DNA of 64,000 bases, taken from positions 434,001 through 498,000 of the forward strand of contig NZ_CP147841.1 of NCBI RefSeq assembly GCF_037335815.1, given 5' to 3'. Origin of the DNA: Salinirubellus litoreus. Its GTDB lineage: Archaea > Halobacteriota > Halobacteria > Halobacteriales > Haloarculaceae. Shown piece by piece: positions 43,056 to 52,066 of this stretch (within the stretch, counting starts at the first letter, position 1; every line of letters starts with the position of its first letter). Both the position numbers and the translations under genes were made by a program. The notes beneath the pieces were generated by a model, which searched no databases, was not told the origin of the DNA, and saw nothing but the letters and a program-made list of their open reading frames with translations.

Positions 43056-43748
43056 TCAGCCCAGCCGCTCGACGAGGGCCGACCCCTCGACGTAGACGAG
43101 GCCGTGTCGCTCGGCGTACGCCCGGGCGTCGGCCGGCGAGCGAGCGCCCCCGGTCTCGTCGTCGAGCATCTCGCAGACGACCACCGCGGGGGGTCGGTCG
43201 GCGGCTGCCGCGAGCGCGATGCCGAGCTCGGTGTGGCCGCGGCGGTCGGCGAGCAGGTCCGGCGCGGCGCGCAGGAGGTGGACGTGGCCCGGCGCGCGGA
43301 ACGTCTCCTCGAACGTCCCCCGATCGGGGGCGGCCGCGAGGGCCCCGAGTTCGGCGATGGTCAGCGCGCGGTCCTCGTCGGTGATGCCCGTGAACGTGTC
43401 CCGGTGGTTCACCGTCAGCGAGAACGACGACCGCTCGTCGTAGCCGAGTTCGTGATCGGCGGTCAGCGGGTGGTCGAGCGACTCCTGGATGAACGGGAGC
43501 CCGAGCGTCTCGCTCACCGAATCGGAGAGGGCCACGCAGACGAGGCCGCCGGCGTCGTTTCGCATCCGGGCGACCGCGCGGGCCGTGACCGCACCCGCGG
43601 GGTAGATGAAGTCCGTCTCGCCCTCCCGGTCGGCGGCGTCGTGGACGAGGATCGGTTCGCCGCGGCGGAACGCCGCGACGGCACGGCCGACCGGGTCCGT
43701 CGTGTCGACCTCGGCGTCGACCGCCTCGGCGTCGGTGCGCCCGGGCAT
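43056..43748 (-). CDS. ribB: 3,4-dihydroxy-2-butanone-4-phosphate synthase
   Basis: 230 residues. It makes the four-carbon precursor of riboflavin from ribulose 5-phosphate. The metal/acid loop is VHDAADREGETDFIYPAG, the second motif DHELGYDERSSFSLTVNHRDTFTGI, and the C-terminal RRGHTELGIALA carries the conserved His and Glu. No GTP cyclohydrolase domain is fused. The start shares one base with the stop of the riboflavin kinase (TGATG), so the two form an operon. Confidence 0.94.
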   Translation of the reverse strand: MPGRTDAEAVDAEVDTTDPVGRAVAAFRRGEPILVHDAADREGETDFIYPAGAVTARAVARMRNDAGGLVCVALSDSVSETLGLPFIQESLDHPLTADHELGYDERSSFSLTVNHRDTFTGITDEDRALTIAELGALAAAPDRGTFEETFRAPGHVHLLRAAPDLLADRRGHTELGIALAAAADRPPAVVVCEMLDDETGGARSPADARAYAERHGLVYVEGSALVERLG

Positions 43749-44470
43749 CACGCCGCACCCCCGTCGCCGCCGTCCTCGACGTGGACGGTGACGTGGTCGC
43801 CGTCGTCGAGTCCGAGCGCGTCGCGGAGCTTCTGCGGGGCGATGACCTCGAGCTGGTCGGCCCCGTGGTGGGTCCGCTCGGGGGCGATGACGTGCGCCCG
43901 ATCGAAACGCTCGCCGTCGGGCGTCTCCAGCGCCGCCGGCCAGCAGAACGCCGGGCCGTAGGTCCGGTCCTCGCCCTCCCAGCCGTCGATGGGGACCGGG
44001 TCGATGGCGTCCATCCGGGCACGCGCCCGGACGCTCTCCTCGTCGAGGTCGAGGTTGAGCGTCCCGGCGAACGGCGCGTAGCCGAGCCGCGACTCGAACT
44101 GCTCCATGTACCCCGGCAGGGTGATGTAGTGGCGTCCCTCGCCCATCCCGCTGGTGACGACGCCCGACAGCGAGACGCCGGCGTCCCGCTCGAAAATACG
44201 GCGGTAGTCGGCGTACTCCCGCTGGAGGGCACGCTCGCCCTCCTCGGTCACGCCGACCCGCTGGCCGTCGCTGAGTATCTCCCGGTCGAGCAGGCCCGCG
44301 TCCTCGAGGCGCTGGAGCCGCCGCGAGGCGGTCTGGTTCGAGGCCTCCAGCCGGTCGGCCAGCCCCGCGCAGGTCACCGTGGTGCGCTCGCCCAGCGCAC
44401 CCTCCAGCGCGAGGAGTTTGAGCACCGCCAGCTCGTCGTGGCCGACGGCGTGCCCGGTCCGTGTTCCCAT
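43748..44470 (-). CDS. rbkR: CTP-dependent riboflavin kinase with HTH domain (RbkR type)
   Basis: 240 residues. Residues ~1-85 are a winged helix (VTCAGLADRLEASNQTASRR, REILSDGQRVGVTEEGERAL); residues ~95-235 are the archaeal CTP-dependent riboflavin kinase (VVTSGMGEGRHYITLPGYME, FAGTLNLDLDEE). Such fusions are known archaeal RbkR proteins that both make FMN and repress riboflavin genes. A GCTTATGCC box is ~27 nt upstream, and a weak dyad GTGG-8 nt-CCAC at 44511-44526 just before it could be an operator. Confidence 0.93.
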   Translation of the reverse strand: MGTRTGHAVGHDELAVLKLLALEGALGERTTVTCAGLADRLEASNQTASRRLQRLEDAGLLDREILSDGQRVGVTEEGERALQREYADYRRIFERDAGVSLSGVVTSGMGEGRHYITLPGYMEQFESRLGYAPFAGTLNLDLDEESVRARARMDAIDPVPIDGWEGEDRTYGPAFCWPAALETPDGERFDRAHVIAPERTHHGADQLEVIAPQKLRDALGLDDGDHVTVHVEDGGDGGAA

Positions 44471-44627
44471 GTCCGGAGCGAGGAACTACCGCGGCATAAG
44501 CGTAACGAACGTGGGGAGCATTCCACATCTGGTACGATGTAGGGGTGCGTCCCAACCCCTCCAGTCTACCAGGGGTTCGCCCTCGACTTGAGTCCACCGA
44601 CGGCGACGAGGAGCGATCCCGGGGCTC

Positions 44628-45596
44628 TCAGGCGTAGGGGTTCCGCCTCCAGAACTCGCTTCCGCCCTTGAGTTCGGGGACCCAGGTGTCCTCCTCGCGG
44701 GCGAGCAGCGCCACACGGGAGGCCTCGACCTCCCGGAGGACGTCGTGGTCGGGGAGGTACGTGCCGAGCTCACGGGTGAATTCGACGACCCGCTCGTGGG
44801 CGGGCATCGCCGAGCGGTCGAGCCGACCCCGGGAGTGCCCGACGTGCATGTACGCCTTCACCTCGACGAAGTCGGCGTCGGCGCGGTCGCACATCGCCGC
44901 GTACCACTCGGGGTGATGGTCGTTGATCCCCCCCACGAGCGTCGTCCGGATAACCGTCCGGGTCTCCTCCTTTCCGGCGAGGACGTCGAGCGTGTCGATC
45001 AGCCGGTCCCAGGCGTCCTCTTCCATCGCCCCCACCGTCTCGCCGAACGTCTCCCGATCGGCCGCGTCGACGCTCACGTACAGCTGGGTCGGGTCACACC
45101 GTTCGAGCACCTCGGGGCGCGTCCCATTGGAAACGAGGAACGTGGTGATGCCGCGTTCGCCGAACGCCTCGATCAGTTCGGGCAGGTAGGGGTAGAGCGT
45201 GGGCTCGCCGTCGAGCGAGATGGCGACGTGTCGTGGCTCCATCGCCTCCTCGAACACCGTTCGGGGCACGTCCTCGTTCCCGCCGAACCCCGAGAGGAGC
45301 TTCCGCTGGAGCTCGATCGAGGCGTCGACGACGGCCTCGGGGTCGTCCCACTCGACGCCGTCGAGTTCGTAGGCGTGGCCCGCGTGGTCCCGCCAGCAGA
45401 ACACGCACCGCTCGTTGCACTTCACCACCGGGGTCATCTGGATACACCGGTGGCTCTGGATGCCGTAGAACGTGTTCTTGTAACACCGGCCCTCCCCACG
45501 CATGGCGTTCGCGGTCCACCCGCAGGTCTGGGCCGCGGTGTGGTTGACGTGGTGATAGTCCGGGTCGTCGACCTGTCTGGGCCCGGAGTCGCTCAT
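44628..45596 (-). CDS. taw1: tRNA 4-demethylwyosine synthase (Taw1/TYW1)
   Basis: 322 residues, radical-SAM enzyme that forms the tricyclic ring of wyosine at G37 of tRNA-Phe. The radical-SAM cluster is KCNERCVFCWRDHAG (Cys triad); an N-terminal Cys set (CGWTANAMRGEGRCYKNTFYG, SHRCIQ) fits the second cluster of Taw1. No flavodoxin domain is present, as usual in archaea. The ATG at 45596 is preferred over 45605 because the CCCTTAAGCC box is then ~27 nt upstream. Confidence 0.94.
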   Translation of the reverse strand: MSDSGPRQVDDPDYHHVNHTAAQTCGWTANAMRGEGRCYKNTFYGIQSHRCIQMTPVVKCNERCVFCWRDHAGHAYELDGVEWDDPEAVVDASIELQRKLLSGFGGNEDVPRTVFEEAMEPRHVAISLDGEPTLYPYLPELIEAFGERGITTFLVSNGTRPEVLERCDPTQLYVSVDAADRETFGETVGAMEEDAWDRLIDTLDVLAGKEETRTVIRTTLVGGINDHHPEWYAAMCDRADADFVEVKAYMHVGHSRGRLDRSAMPAHERVVEFTRELGTYLPDHDVLREVEASRVALLAREEDTWVPELKGGSEFWRRNPYA

Positions 45597-45743
45597 TGCC
45601 ACCATGGGAGCGGGTCGAGGCTTAAGGGTTCTTCTCTCACTGGTCGTGGAGACGAGGATCGGCAGACGAGAGAGGAGAGGGAGAACAGACCGTCACTCCG
45701 GACACAGAGAGGCCGTAAGGTCGGGCAGTCGGCGGAGGCAGTC

Positions 45744-45824
45744 ATACGGATGGTTGTAGTCTTTTACCGGTGGCCGCCGACCCCGTCCGGGCGATCACCG
45801 GTACATCGTTACAACCGTCCGTAT
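45744..45824. repeat. palindromic intergenic element, copy 2
   Basis: ATACGGATGGTTGTA (45744-45758) and TACAACCGTCCGTAT (45810-45824) are 15-bp arms with one mismatch; inner arms ACCGGTGGCCGCC (45766-45778) and GGCGATCACCGGT (45790-45802) have two mismatches. The whole 81 bp could fold into one long hairpin. It overlaps the last base of the stop codon of the 413-residue gene on the minus strand. Shares core and ends with copy 1 at 27664-27743. Confidence 0.75.
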
Positions 45825-47065
45825 CAGACAGGGTGCCGGAGTCGCCACGAATCCGTCGCGGGATCGATCCGGTGCGGTTCGGCCCCGCGGTCGTCGAGGA
45901 TTCCGGCGTGGTAGAGGATCGCCTTCAGCTGGAACACGGTGGGCGAGTGGTAGACGTGCCCGTCGGTCAGTTCGCCGATACGCAGTTCGCCGTCCGCGTC
46001 CAGCACCCGGGAACGGGCGTCGTCGGTCCCACGGACGAACAGTTCGACGGCGAACGTCGGGTGGTGGACGTGGAGCCACTCGACGAGGTCGACGAGCGTC
46101 GGGTCCGGGATGCCGTCCGCGTGCATCTGCTGGAGCTCCTCGACGAGCAGTTGTGTCGCCGGATACGCCCACACGACCCGCCGGACGAGCAGACCCCACT
46201 CCGGCGCGAGGTCACAGAAGCGTTCCCGTGAGCCCCGCCACTCCTCGAAGGCCCGGAGTGCCTCGTCGACCGACCCGTACCGGTCGAGCGCGAACCGGAC
46301 CGCCTCGCGGCCGAGCGGCGTGAGCTCGACGCGGTCGGGCCGCTCGTCGATCAGGCCCAGGAACGCGGCCCCGCGCCGGGCGTCGCTCACGGCCCGGACG
46401 ACCCGGTCGGCGAGCACTACGTCGGTCTCGTCGGGGTGGTACAGGGCGAGCGGATACGCGATGTAGTTCTTGGGGTGGTTCAGCCCGAACGACCGATCGG
46501 CGACGCCCTGCGCGCTCGCCTGGAACCGGATGGCGGTCGCCTCGTCGGTCGTTCGGTTGCCGATCACGCGGGGGATCTCCATCGGCTCGACGGTTCCGTC
46601 CGTGCCGACGCCGAGAACCCCGACGTTCAGCTCCCGCGCGAGCGTCCGGTCGGTCTCCGTGACCGCGTCGGCGGGGGCGGCGAGGTACGCCGCGTTCGCC
46701 TCGCCGAGTCGATCGTACGCCTGTACGATACCACGCTCCGTGTCCACCCCTCTGTCCGTATACCCCTTCGCCTCGACGACGACCAGCGGGGGCTCGTCGC
46801 CGAACCGCTCGACCGCGAGCCACTCGGACTCCAGTTTCCGGACGCCGACCAGGTCCGGGTAGCCGCCGCCGATCCGGACGTGGTTGAACGGGGCGAGCGC
46901 CTCGCGGACGGACCGCTCGACGCGCTGGTCCGAGCGCCACGCCTCGGCCGAGAACTGCGTGTCGACGACGGCGTACGTGTCGGGCTCGTCGGGGTCGGGG
47001 AACAGCCGTCGCTTGGCGTGGGCGAGGACGTGCGGTTCGGTGAGGCCGGTCGCCGCGCTCGCCAT
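45824..47065 (-). CDS. PD-(D/E)XK-like nuclease-domain protein, unknown function
   Basis: 413 residues. The N-terminal ~165 residues carry a restriction-endonuclease-type pattern: GGGYPDLVGVRKLESEW gives the Asp, PPLVVVEAKGYTDRG gives the E-x-K, and IVQAYDRLGEANAAYLA follows as the helix after the core. The middle (~165-290) has a probable winged helix (AAFLGLIDERPDRVELTPLG). The C-terminal ~120 residues are helical (LVEELQQMHADGIPDPTLVD...). No named family is recognised. Single gene ending in a palindromic element. It could serve in DNA repair, defence or regulation. Confidence 0.75.
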   Translation of the reverse strand: MASAATGLTEPHVLAHAKRRLFPDPDEPDTYAVVDTQFSAEAWRSDQRVERSVREALAPFNHVRIGGGYPDLVGVRKLESEWLAVERFGDEPPLVVVEAKGYTDRGVDTERGIVQAYDRLGEANAAYLAAPADAVTETDRTLARELNVGVLGVGTDGTVEPMEIPRVIGNRTTDEATAIRFQASAQGVADRSFGLNHPKNYIAYPLALYHPDETDVVLADRVVRAVSDARRGAAFLGLIDERPDRVELTPLGREAVRFALDRYGSVDEALRAFEEWRGSRERFCDLAPEWGLLVRRVVWAYPATQLLVEELQQMHADGIPDPTLVDLVEWLHVHHPTFAVELFVRGTDDARSRVLDADGELRIGELTDGHVYHSPTVFQLKAILYHAGILDDRGAEPHRIDPATDSWRLRHPV

Positions 47066-47208
47066 GCCCCGGCTTCACCGACGGCGCTCAAAAGGGTTGA
47101 GGACGATCCGCGGGGGAGAGTTCGATGCGGGAGCCGTGACAGTTGCCGAACGGCCGGTGACGGCGGGCACTCCGACGGCGCTCGTTCGTTGTCGTAGAAG
47201 AGGAGGAC

Positions 47209-47541
47209 TCACAGCCAGAGCAGCAGCCACAGCGCGGTCATCCCGATCCCGACCGTCGCGAGCAGGTTCTCCGTGTACCAGGCGACGCCGAAGGCGAGGA
47301 GTCCCGCGACCAGCCGCTCGTTCCCGGGCCCGATGGTGACGCTCCCCCCGCTCAGGAACAGGTTCGGCGCGACGAGCGCGGCCAGGACGACCGGTGGGAC
47401 GAACGGGGTGATCCGTTCGAGCGTCGGCGGGAGGCCTCCCAGACGGTCGATACCGAGCAGGAACGACGCCCGGAGGGCGAAGGTGACGAGGCTCACGCCC
47501 GCGACGACCAGCCAGACGTTCGGTACCTGCGCCGCCGTCAC
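47209..47541 (-). CDS. azlD: AzlD-family branched-chain amino acid exporter subunit
   Basis: 110 residues from GTG (VTAAQVPNVWLVVAGVSLVT), with three to four membrane segments and the family pattern ALRASFLLGIDRLGGLPPTLERITPFVPPVVLAALV (seen in pieces). AzlD is the small partner of AzlC in export of branched-chain amino acids and analogues. It overlaps azlC by GTGA, so the two subunits are translationally coupled. Confidence 0.92.
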   Translation of the reverse strand: MTAAQVPNVWLVVAGVSLVTFALRASFLLGIDRLGGLPPTLERITPFVPPVVLAALVAPNLFLSGGSVTIGPGNERLVAGLLAFGVAWYTENLLATVGIGMTALWLLLWL

Positions 47542-48233
47542 GCGGATCCCTCCGACGGACGGGACTCGGCCAGCACGCCCACGGCGGTCCCACAGAGCAC
47601 GGCGGCGAGCAGCCCGAGGTTCACGGGCAGTCCGGCACCCGCGACGGCGACGACGAGGGCGCTGCCGGCGGCCAGCGCGGTCGGACCGTTCTCGATCTGC
47701 GGGGCAAGGAGCGAGACGAACACCAGCGTGATCGCGAAGTCGAGCCCGAGCCCGTCGCCGACGACCTCCCCCACGAGCGCGCCCACGAGCGTCCCTCCGA
47801 CGAGCGCGGCGACGAGTGGCAGGCTCACGCCGACGAGGTACCACCCGCGGTGGCCCTCGTCCGGACCGACCGCCTCGAACCGGGCCTCCGCGAGCGCGTA
47901 GTTGAGATCGAACAGCGGGTAGGCGATCACCGCCCGCCAGGACCGGGAGAGGTGGCTGACCTTCGGGGCGAGCGAGGCGCTGAAGATCACGTACCGGAGG
48001 TTGATCAGGACGATCGTCGCCAGCACGACCCGGAGCGTCGCCCCCTCCCGGAGCAGCTCCACGGCCGCGAGCTGTGCCGTCCCCGCGAACGCGAACAGCG
48101 ACAGGGCGGTCGCCGAGAGCGGGGTGAACCCCGTCCCGACCGCGGTCGCCCCGAACAGCATCCCGACGGGAACGATCGGCGGGACGGCGGGGGCCACGGC
48201 GCGGAGCCCGGCGATGCACTCTGAGGTGTCCAT
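47538..48233 (-). CDS. azlC: AzlC-family branched-chain amino acid exporter subunit
   Basis: 231 residues, about five to six membrane segments, with the family motifs VPVGMLFGATAVGTGF, FAGTAQLAAVELL and LINLRYVIFSASLAPKV. Forms the exporter with AzlD encoded directly after it. GGTTTTTACTCG lies ~27 nt before the ATG (MDTSECIAGL), so the two genes form one leaderless operon. An ilvE gene ~5 kb away is the only related metabolic gene here. Confidence 0.93.
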   Translation of the reverse strand: MDTSECIAGLRAVAPAVPPIVPVGMLFGATAVGTGFTPLSATALSLFAFAGTAQLAAVELLREGATLRVVLATIVLINLRYVIFSASLAPKVSHLSRSWRAVIAYPLFDLNYALAEARFEAVGPDEGHRGWYLVGVSLPLVAALVGGTLVGALVGEVVGDGLGLDFAITLVFVSLLAPQIENGPTALAAGSALVVAVAGAGLPVNLGLLAAVLCGTAVGVLAESRPSEGSA

Positions 48234-48369
48234 CGCGAGTACCCGCGACGGCCACGAGTAAAAACCGGCGGACAGGTCCATCGGTACCCACGTTCGGGAC
48301 GGGTGACTGACCGGGTACCGCTACTCCCTGTCGTCCGGAGTGAGAGCCGGGATCCGCCCGCGCGGGCAC

Positions 48370-49143
48370 TCACTCGTCGACGGCGTCCTCGAAGTGCGCC
48401 TTGGCTTCCCTCGCCCCGTCCTGGAGGTAGGCCACGTCCACGCCGACGGTCATGAAGTCGACGCCGGCGTCCAGCCACCGGTCGATCCCCTCGGCGTCGA
48501 GCGCGAGCATCCCGACGGGAACCTCCGCCTCGTCCGCGGCCTCGACGGCCCGGGAGAGCGCGTCCCGGAACGCGTCGTCCTCCCACTCGCCGAACGCCCC
48601 CACCGAGGCGGAGAGGTCGCCCTGACCGACCTGGATGGCGTCGACGCCGTCGACGGCCAGTATCCCCTCGATGTTCTCGACGGCCCGCTCCGTCTCGATC
48701 TGGACGATCGTCGCGATCCCCTCGTTGGCGTTCTCGAAGTACTCCCCGAAGGTCCGGCCGTACCCGGAGGCCCGGGCGGGGGCCGCGCCGCGCCGGCCCT
48801 CCGGCGGGTAACGCATCGCTTCGACGATACGTTCTGCCTCCTCGGCGGTCTCGACCATCGGGAACATCAGCCCGGCCGCGCCCATGTCGAGGGCGCGCTT
48901 GATCCGCCCCGGGTCGTGGTCCGGGAGGCGGACGATCGGTGCGGTTCCGCCGTCGCCCGCGTCGGTGGCCCGGATCATCGACTCGAGTTCGTCCACGCTT
49001 ATCGAGGTGTGCTCGGTGTCGATCACGACGAAGTCGAAGTCGAGGCCGGCGCTCGTCTCCGCGATTGCGGGGTGGGCGAGCGAGATCCAGTTGCCGACGA
49101 CGGGTTTGCGGGCGACCAGCGCCTCTCTGAAATCGGGGTCCAT
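48370..49143 (-). CDS. HpcH/HpaI-family aldolase
   Basis: 257 residues, class II pyruvate aldolase fold. NWISLAHPAIAETSAGLDFDFVVIDTEHT holds the catalytic His neighbourhood, AAGLMFPMVETAEEAERIV and IVQIETERAVENIEGILAV the metal-binding Glu, and DAIQVGQGDLSASVG the conserved Asp. The family splits 2-keto-4-hydroxy acids such as 2-keto-3-deoxyrhamnonate or homoprotocatechuate products; substrate unknown. AAACCCTTTTG box ~27-35 nt upstream. Divergent from the acyl-CoA synthetase. Confidence 0.9.
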   Translation of the reverse strand: MDPDFREALVARKPVVGNWISLAHPAIAETSAGLDFDFVVIDTEHTSISVDELESMIRATDAGDGGTAPIVRLPDHDPGRIKRALDMGAAGLMFPMVETAEEAERIVEAMRYPPEGRRGAAPARASGYGRTFGEYFENANEGIATIVQIETERAVENIEGILAVDGVDAIQVGQGDLSASVGAFGEWEDDAFRDALSRAVEAADEAEVPVGMLALDAEGIDRWLDAGVDFMTVGVDVAYLQDGAREAKAHFEDAVDE

Positions 49144-49331
49144 GGAGCCGACGTTGCTCCAGCGGGTAGCAAAAGGGTTTATGAGTCCAGTTGACAGACC
49201 GCTACGCCAGGGGGACCGGATTTCGATGGATCGACCCGGAAGGGGGGGACGGCGGGGTGAGGTGGGACGGAAGGGGGCGAAACGGCCCCGGAGAGTACTT
49301 ATCACGGGCGCTCTCGAACCGGGGGTCACCG

Positions 49332-50975
49332 ATGGTGTCCGGGACGGAGTACGCGGACGTCTACGAGTCGTTCGACTGGGAGTCGGTGCTCGAAACGTAC
49401 GACTGGGACGCGCCGGACGAACTGAACATGGCTCACGAGGCCTGCGACCGCCACGCCGGGTCCGGCGACGTCGGGTTCGCGTGGGTGTCCGAGAGCGGGG
49501 ATCTCACCGAGTACACGTTCGCCGAGCTCCGGGACCGATCCAACCGGGTGGCCAACGTGCTGACGGAACTCGGCGTCGAGCGGGGCGACCGGGTGACGAC
49601 CCTCCTGCCGAAGATCCCGGAGACGATCGTCACCGTCCTCGGAATCTGGAAGACGGGCGCGATACACGTCCCCCTGTTCACGGCGTTCGAGGAGGCGGCG
49701 CTGGAGTACCGCATCGAGGACTGCGAACCCGAACTGCTGGTCTACGGTGCCGACTACGGCGCGACGGTCGACTCGCTCGACGCCGCGGCGGACATCGGGA
49801 GGGTCGCGGTCGGAGTGAGCGAGACCGGGGACGACACCCACTCCTTCGAGACCCTCCTCGCCGACCAGTCCGCGGAGTTCGACGTCGTTCGAACGAGTAT
49901 CGACGACCCCTCGACGATGCAGTACACCTCCGGGACGACCGGGCGGCCGAAGGGCGTCGTCATGACCCACCGGGTGCTCGCCACGCTCTACCCGCACACG
50001 AAGTACGCGCTGGACGTGAACGAGGACGACCTCGTGTGGGGTGCGGCGGACCCGAGCTGGTCGTACGGGCTGTTCACGACCGGGTTCGCGCCGATGGCGC
50101 TCGGCGCTACTCGCTTGCTTCACGCCGGCGAGTTCGACGCCGAGCGCTGGGTCGGGATCCTCGATGAACACGACGTCACCGTCCTGGGGGCGGTCCCCAG
50201 CGCGTACCGGGGGATCATCGCGGCCGGCGAGGACGTGCTCGAAGGGCGATCGTTCGAGAGCCTGCGGGTGTTGAGCAGCGCCGGCGAGCCGCTGAACCCC
50301 GAGGTCTACGACTGGTTCGAGGACCGGCTGGGCCTCCCGATCCACGACACGTACGGGCTCACGGAGGCGGGAATGATCGTCAACAACTACGCCGGGCTGG
50401 ACGTGGAGACGAGAGCCGGCTCGATGGGCAAGCCCTGCCCCGGGTTCGAGGTCGACCTGCTCGACCCCGAGACCCGCGAGCCGGTCGGAATCGACGAGAT
50501 CGGCGAGGTCGTCGTGAAGCCGCGAGAGTGGGTCCTCATGGACGAGTACTGGGGGATGCCCGAGCGGACGGAGGGGGCGTTCTACGACGGTTGGCTGCTG
50601 ACCGACGACCTCGCACGCCGGGACGAGGAGAGCTACTACTGGTACGAGGGTCGCAGCGACGACGTCATCATCTCCTCGGGCTACCGGATCGGCCCCTTCG
50701 AGGTCGAGAACAGCCTCATGGAGCACCCGGCCGTCGCCGAGGCCGCGGTGATCGGCGTCCCGGACGACCAGCGCGGTCAGATCGTCAAGGCCTACGTCGT
50801 TCCCGTAGAGTTCCCGGCGGACCCCGAGGGGACGCTCGACGAACTCCAGTCCCACGTCAAGGAGCGACTCGCGAGACACGCGTACCCCCGCGAGATCGAG
50901 TTCATCGACGAACTCCCGACGACCGCGACGGGGAAGGTCCAGCGGTACAGGCTCGAGGAGCGCGAGCGGACGTAG
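49332..50975 (+). CDS. acyl-CoA synthetase (AMP-forming, ANL superfamily)
   Basis: 547 residues. AMP-binding signature MQYTSGTTGRPKGVVMTHR, DTYGLTEAG, DGWLLTDDLARRDEE and the hinge YEGRSDDVIISSGYRIGPFEVE; the C-terminal lysine that activates the acid is in TTATGKVQRYRL. This layout resembles acetyl-/propionyl- or medium-chain acyl-CoA synthetases; the exact acid is not deducible. GTACTTATC ~28-38 nt upstream. The adjacent convergent hydrolase may act on related esters, but that is speculative. Confidence 0.93.
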   Translation: MVSGTEYADVYESFDWESVLETYDWDAPDELNMAHEACDRHAGSGDVGFAWVSESGDLTEYTFAELRDRSNRVANVLTELGVERGDRVTTLLPKIPETIVTVLGIWKTGAIHVPLFTAFEEAALEYRIEDCEPELLVYGADYGATVDSLDAAADIGRVAVGVSETGDDTHSFETLLADQSAEFDVVRTSIDDPSTMQYTSGTTGRPKGVVMTHRVLATLYPHTKYALDVNEDDLVWGAADPSWSYGLFTTGFAPMALGATRLLHAGEFDAERWVGILDEHDVTVLGAVPSAYRGIIAAGEDVLEGRSFESLRVLSSAGEPLNPEVYDWFEDRLGLPIHDTYGLTEAGMIVNNYAGLDVETRAGSMGKPCPGFEVDLLDPETREPVGIDEIGEVVVKPREWVLMDEYWGMPERTEGAFYDGWLLTDDLARRDEESYYWYEGRSDDVIISSGYRIGPFEVENSLMEHPAVAEAAVIGVPDDQRGQIVKAYVVPVEFPADPEGTLDELQSHVKERLARHAYPREIEFIDELPTTATGKVQRYRLEERERT

Positions 50976-51005
50976 CCCCGCGGGGCCGTTCGGAACCCGT
51001 CGAGG

Positions 51006-51944
51006 TCACTCCCCGAACGCGCTCGCCAGGTCGTCCGCGAGGTCGTCGACCGCCTCGCGCGCCCGCGACAGGTCCGGCTCGACGAGCATGCTCACGAAGC
51101 CGTGGGTCATCCGCTCGTAGTTGCGCACGGTCGTCTCGACCCCGTCCGCGTCGAGGCGCTCGGCGTAGGCCAGCCCCTCGTCGCGCAGGGGGTCGAACCC
51201 AGCGGTGACGACCGTCGCCGGCGGCAGGTCCGTGAGCGAGCGCGCCCACATCGGGGCGGCGTAGGGGTTGTACGCGTCCACGTCCCGCGCGAGGTACTTC
51301 TCCCAGAACCAGCCCATCGCCTCGGCCGACGGACCCCACTCGGCGTTCTCCGGGTAGGAGTCGTACGCGAGGGTGTGGTCGGTGACGGGGTAGATCGGAA
51401 CCTGGTAGGCGAGCGAGGGACCGTCGCGGTCGCGTGCCATGAGCGCGACGACGGTGGCGAGGTTCCCGCCCGCGCTGTCGCCGGCGACGGCGACCCGCTC
51501 GGGATCGACCCCCAGTTCGGCCGCGCGCTCGACCACCCAGGCCGTCGCGGCGTAGGCGTCCTCGGCGGCGGTGGGGAACGCGTGCTCGGGGGCGAGCCGG
51601 TAGTCTACCGAGACGACGACCGCCCCCGACGCGTTCGCCAGCGCCCGGCAGAGCGGGTCGTGGGAGTCGATACTCCCGACGACCCACCCGCCGCCGTGGA
51701 AGTAGACGACGGCCGGCTGCGGTGCCGCGCCACCCGGTTCGTAGATCCGTATCGGGACCTCCCCACCGGGTACCTCGATCGCGCGGTCGCGGACGCGGGC
51801 TACCTCGTCGGCCCGTTCGGGCGGGACGTGCCGACCGCGCCGCTGGGCTCGCGCCGCCTCGGGCGAGAGGGTGTGCGTCGGCAGTTCGTGCTCGCGGGTT
51901 CGTAGCGCCTCGATCAGCTCGGGGTCGGGCTCGCCGTCCGGCAT
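51006..51944 (-). CDS. alpha/beta hydrolase (hormone-sensitive-lipase family esterase)
   Basis: 312 residues. The oxyanion motif VVYFHGGGWVVGSID, the nucleophile VAVAGDSAGGNLATVV, the Asp in VVTAGFDPLRDEG and the His in YERMTHGFVS form the complete HSL-family catalytic set. It hydrolyses carboxyl esters of unknown nature. The ATG at MPDGEPD is chosen because the GGTTTCTTG box is ~28-36 nt upstream; a GTG eight codons earlier is possible. Confidence 0.92.
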   Translation of the reverse strand: MPDGEPDPELIEALRTREHELPTHTLSPEAARAQRRGRHVPPERADEVARVRDRAIEVPGGEVPIRIYEPGGAAPQPAVVYFHGGGWVVGSIDSHDPLCRALANASGAVVVSVDYRLAPEHAFPTAAEDAYAATAWVVERAAELGVDPERVAVAGDSAGGNLATVVALMARDRDGPSLAYQVPIYPVTDHTLAYDSYPENAEWGPSAEAMGWFWEKYLARDVDAYNPYAAPMWARSLTDLPPATVVTAGFDPLRDEGLAYAERLDADGVETTVRNYERMTHGFVSMLVEPDLSRAREAVDDLADDLASAFGE

Positions 51945-52066
51945 GGCCCTCCCACGCTCGGCACTCACAAGAAACCGTACCGTCGGCCGGGGATCCTCGG
52001 ATCGACCCCGCCCAGCGGCGTTCGAACCCCGAGATCGAAGGGGGTGGTCGCGAGGCTAGCTCGCGG

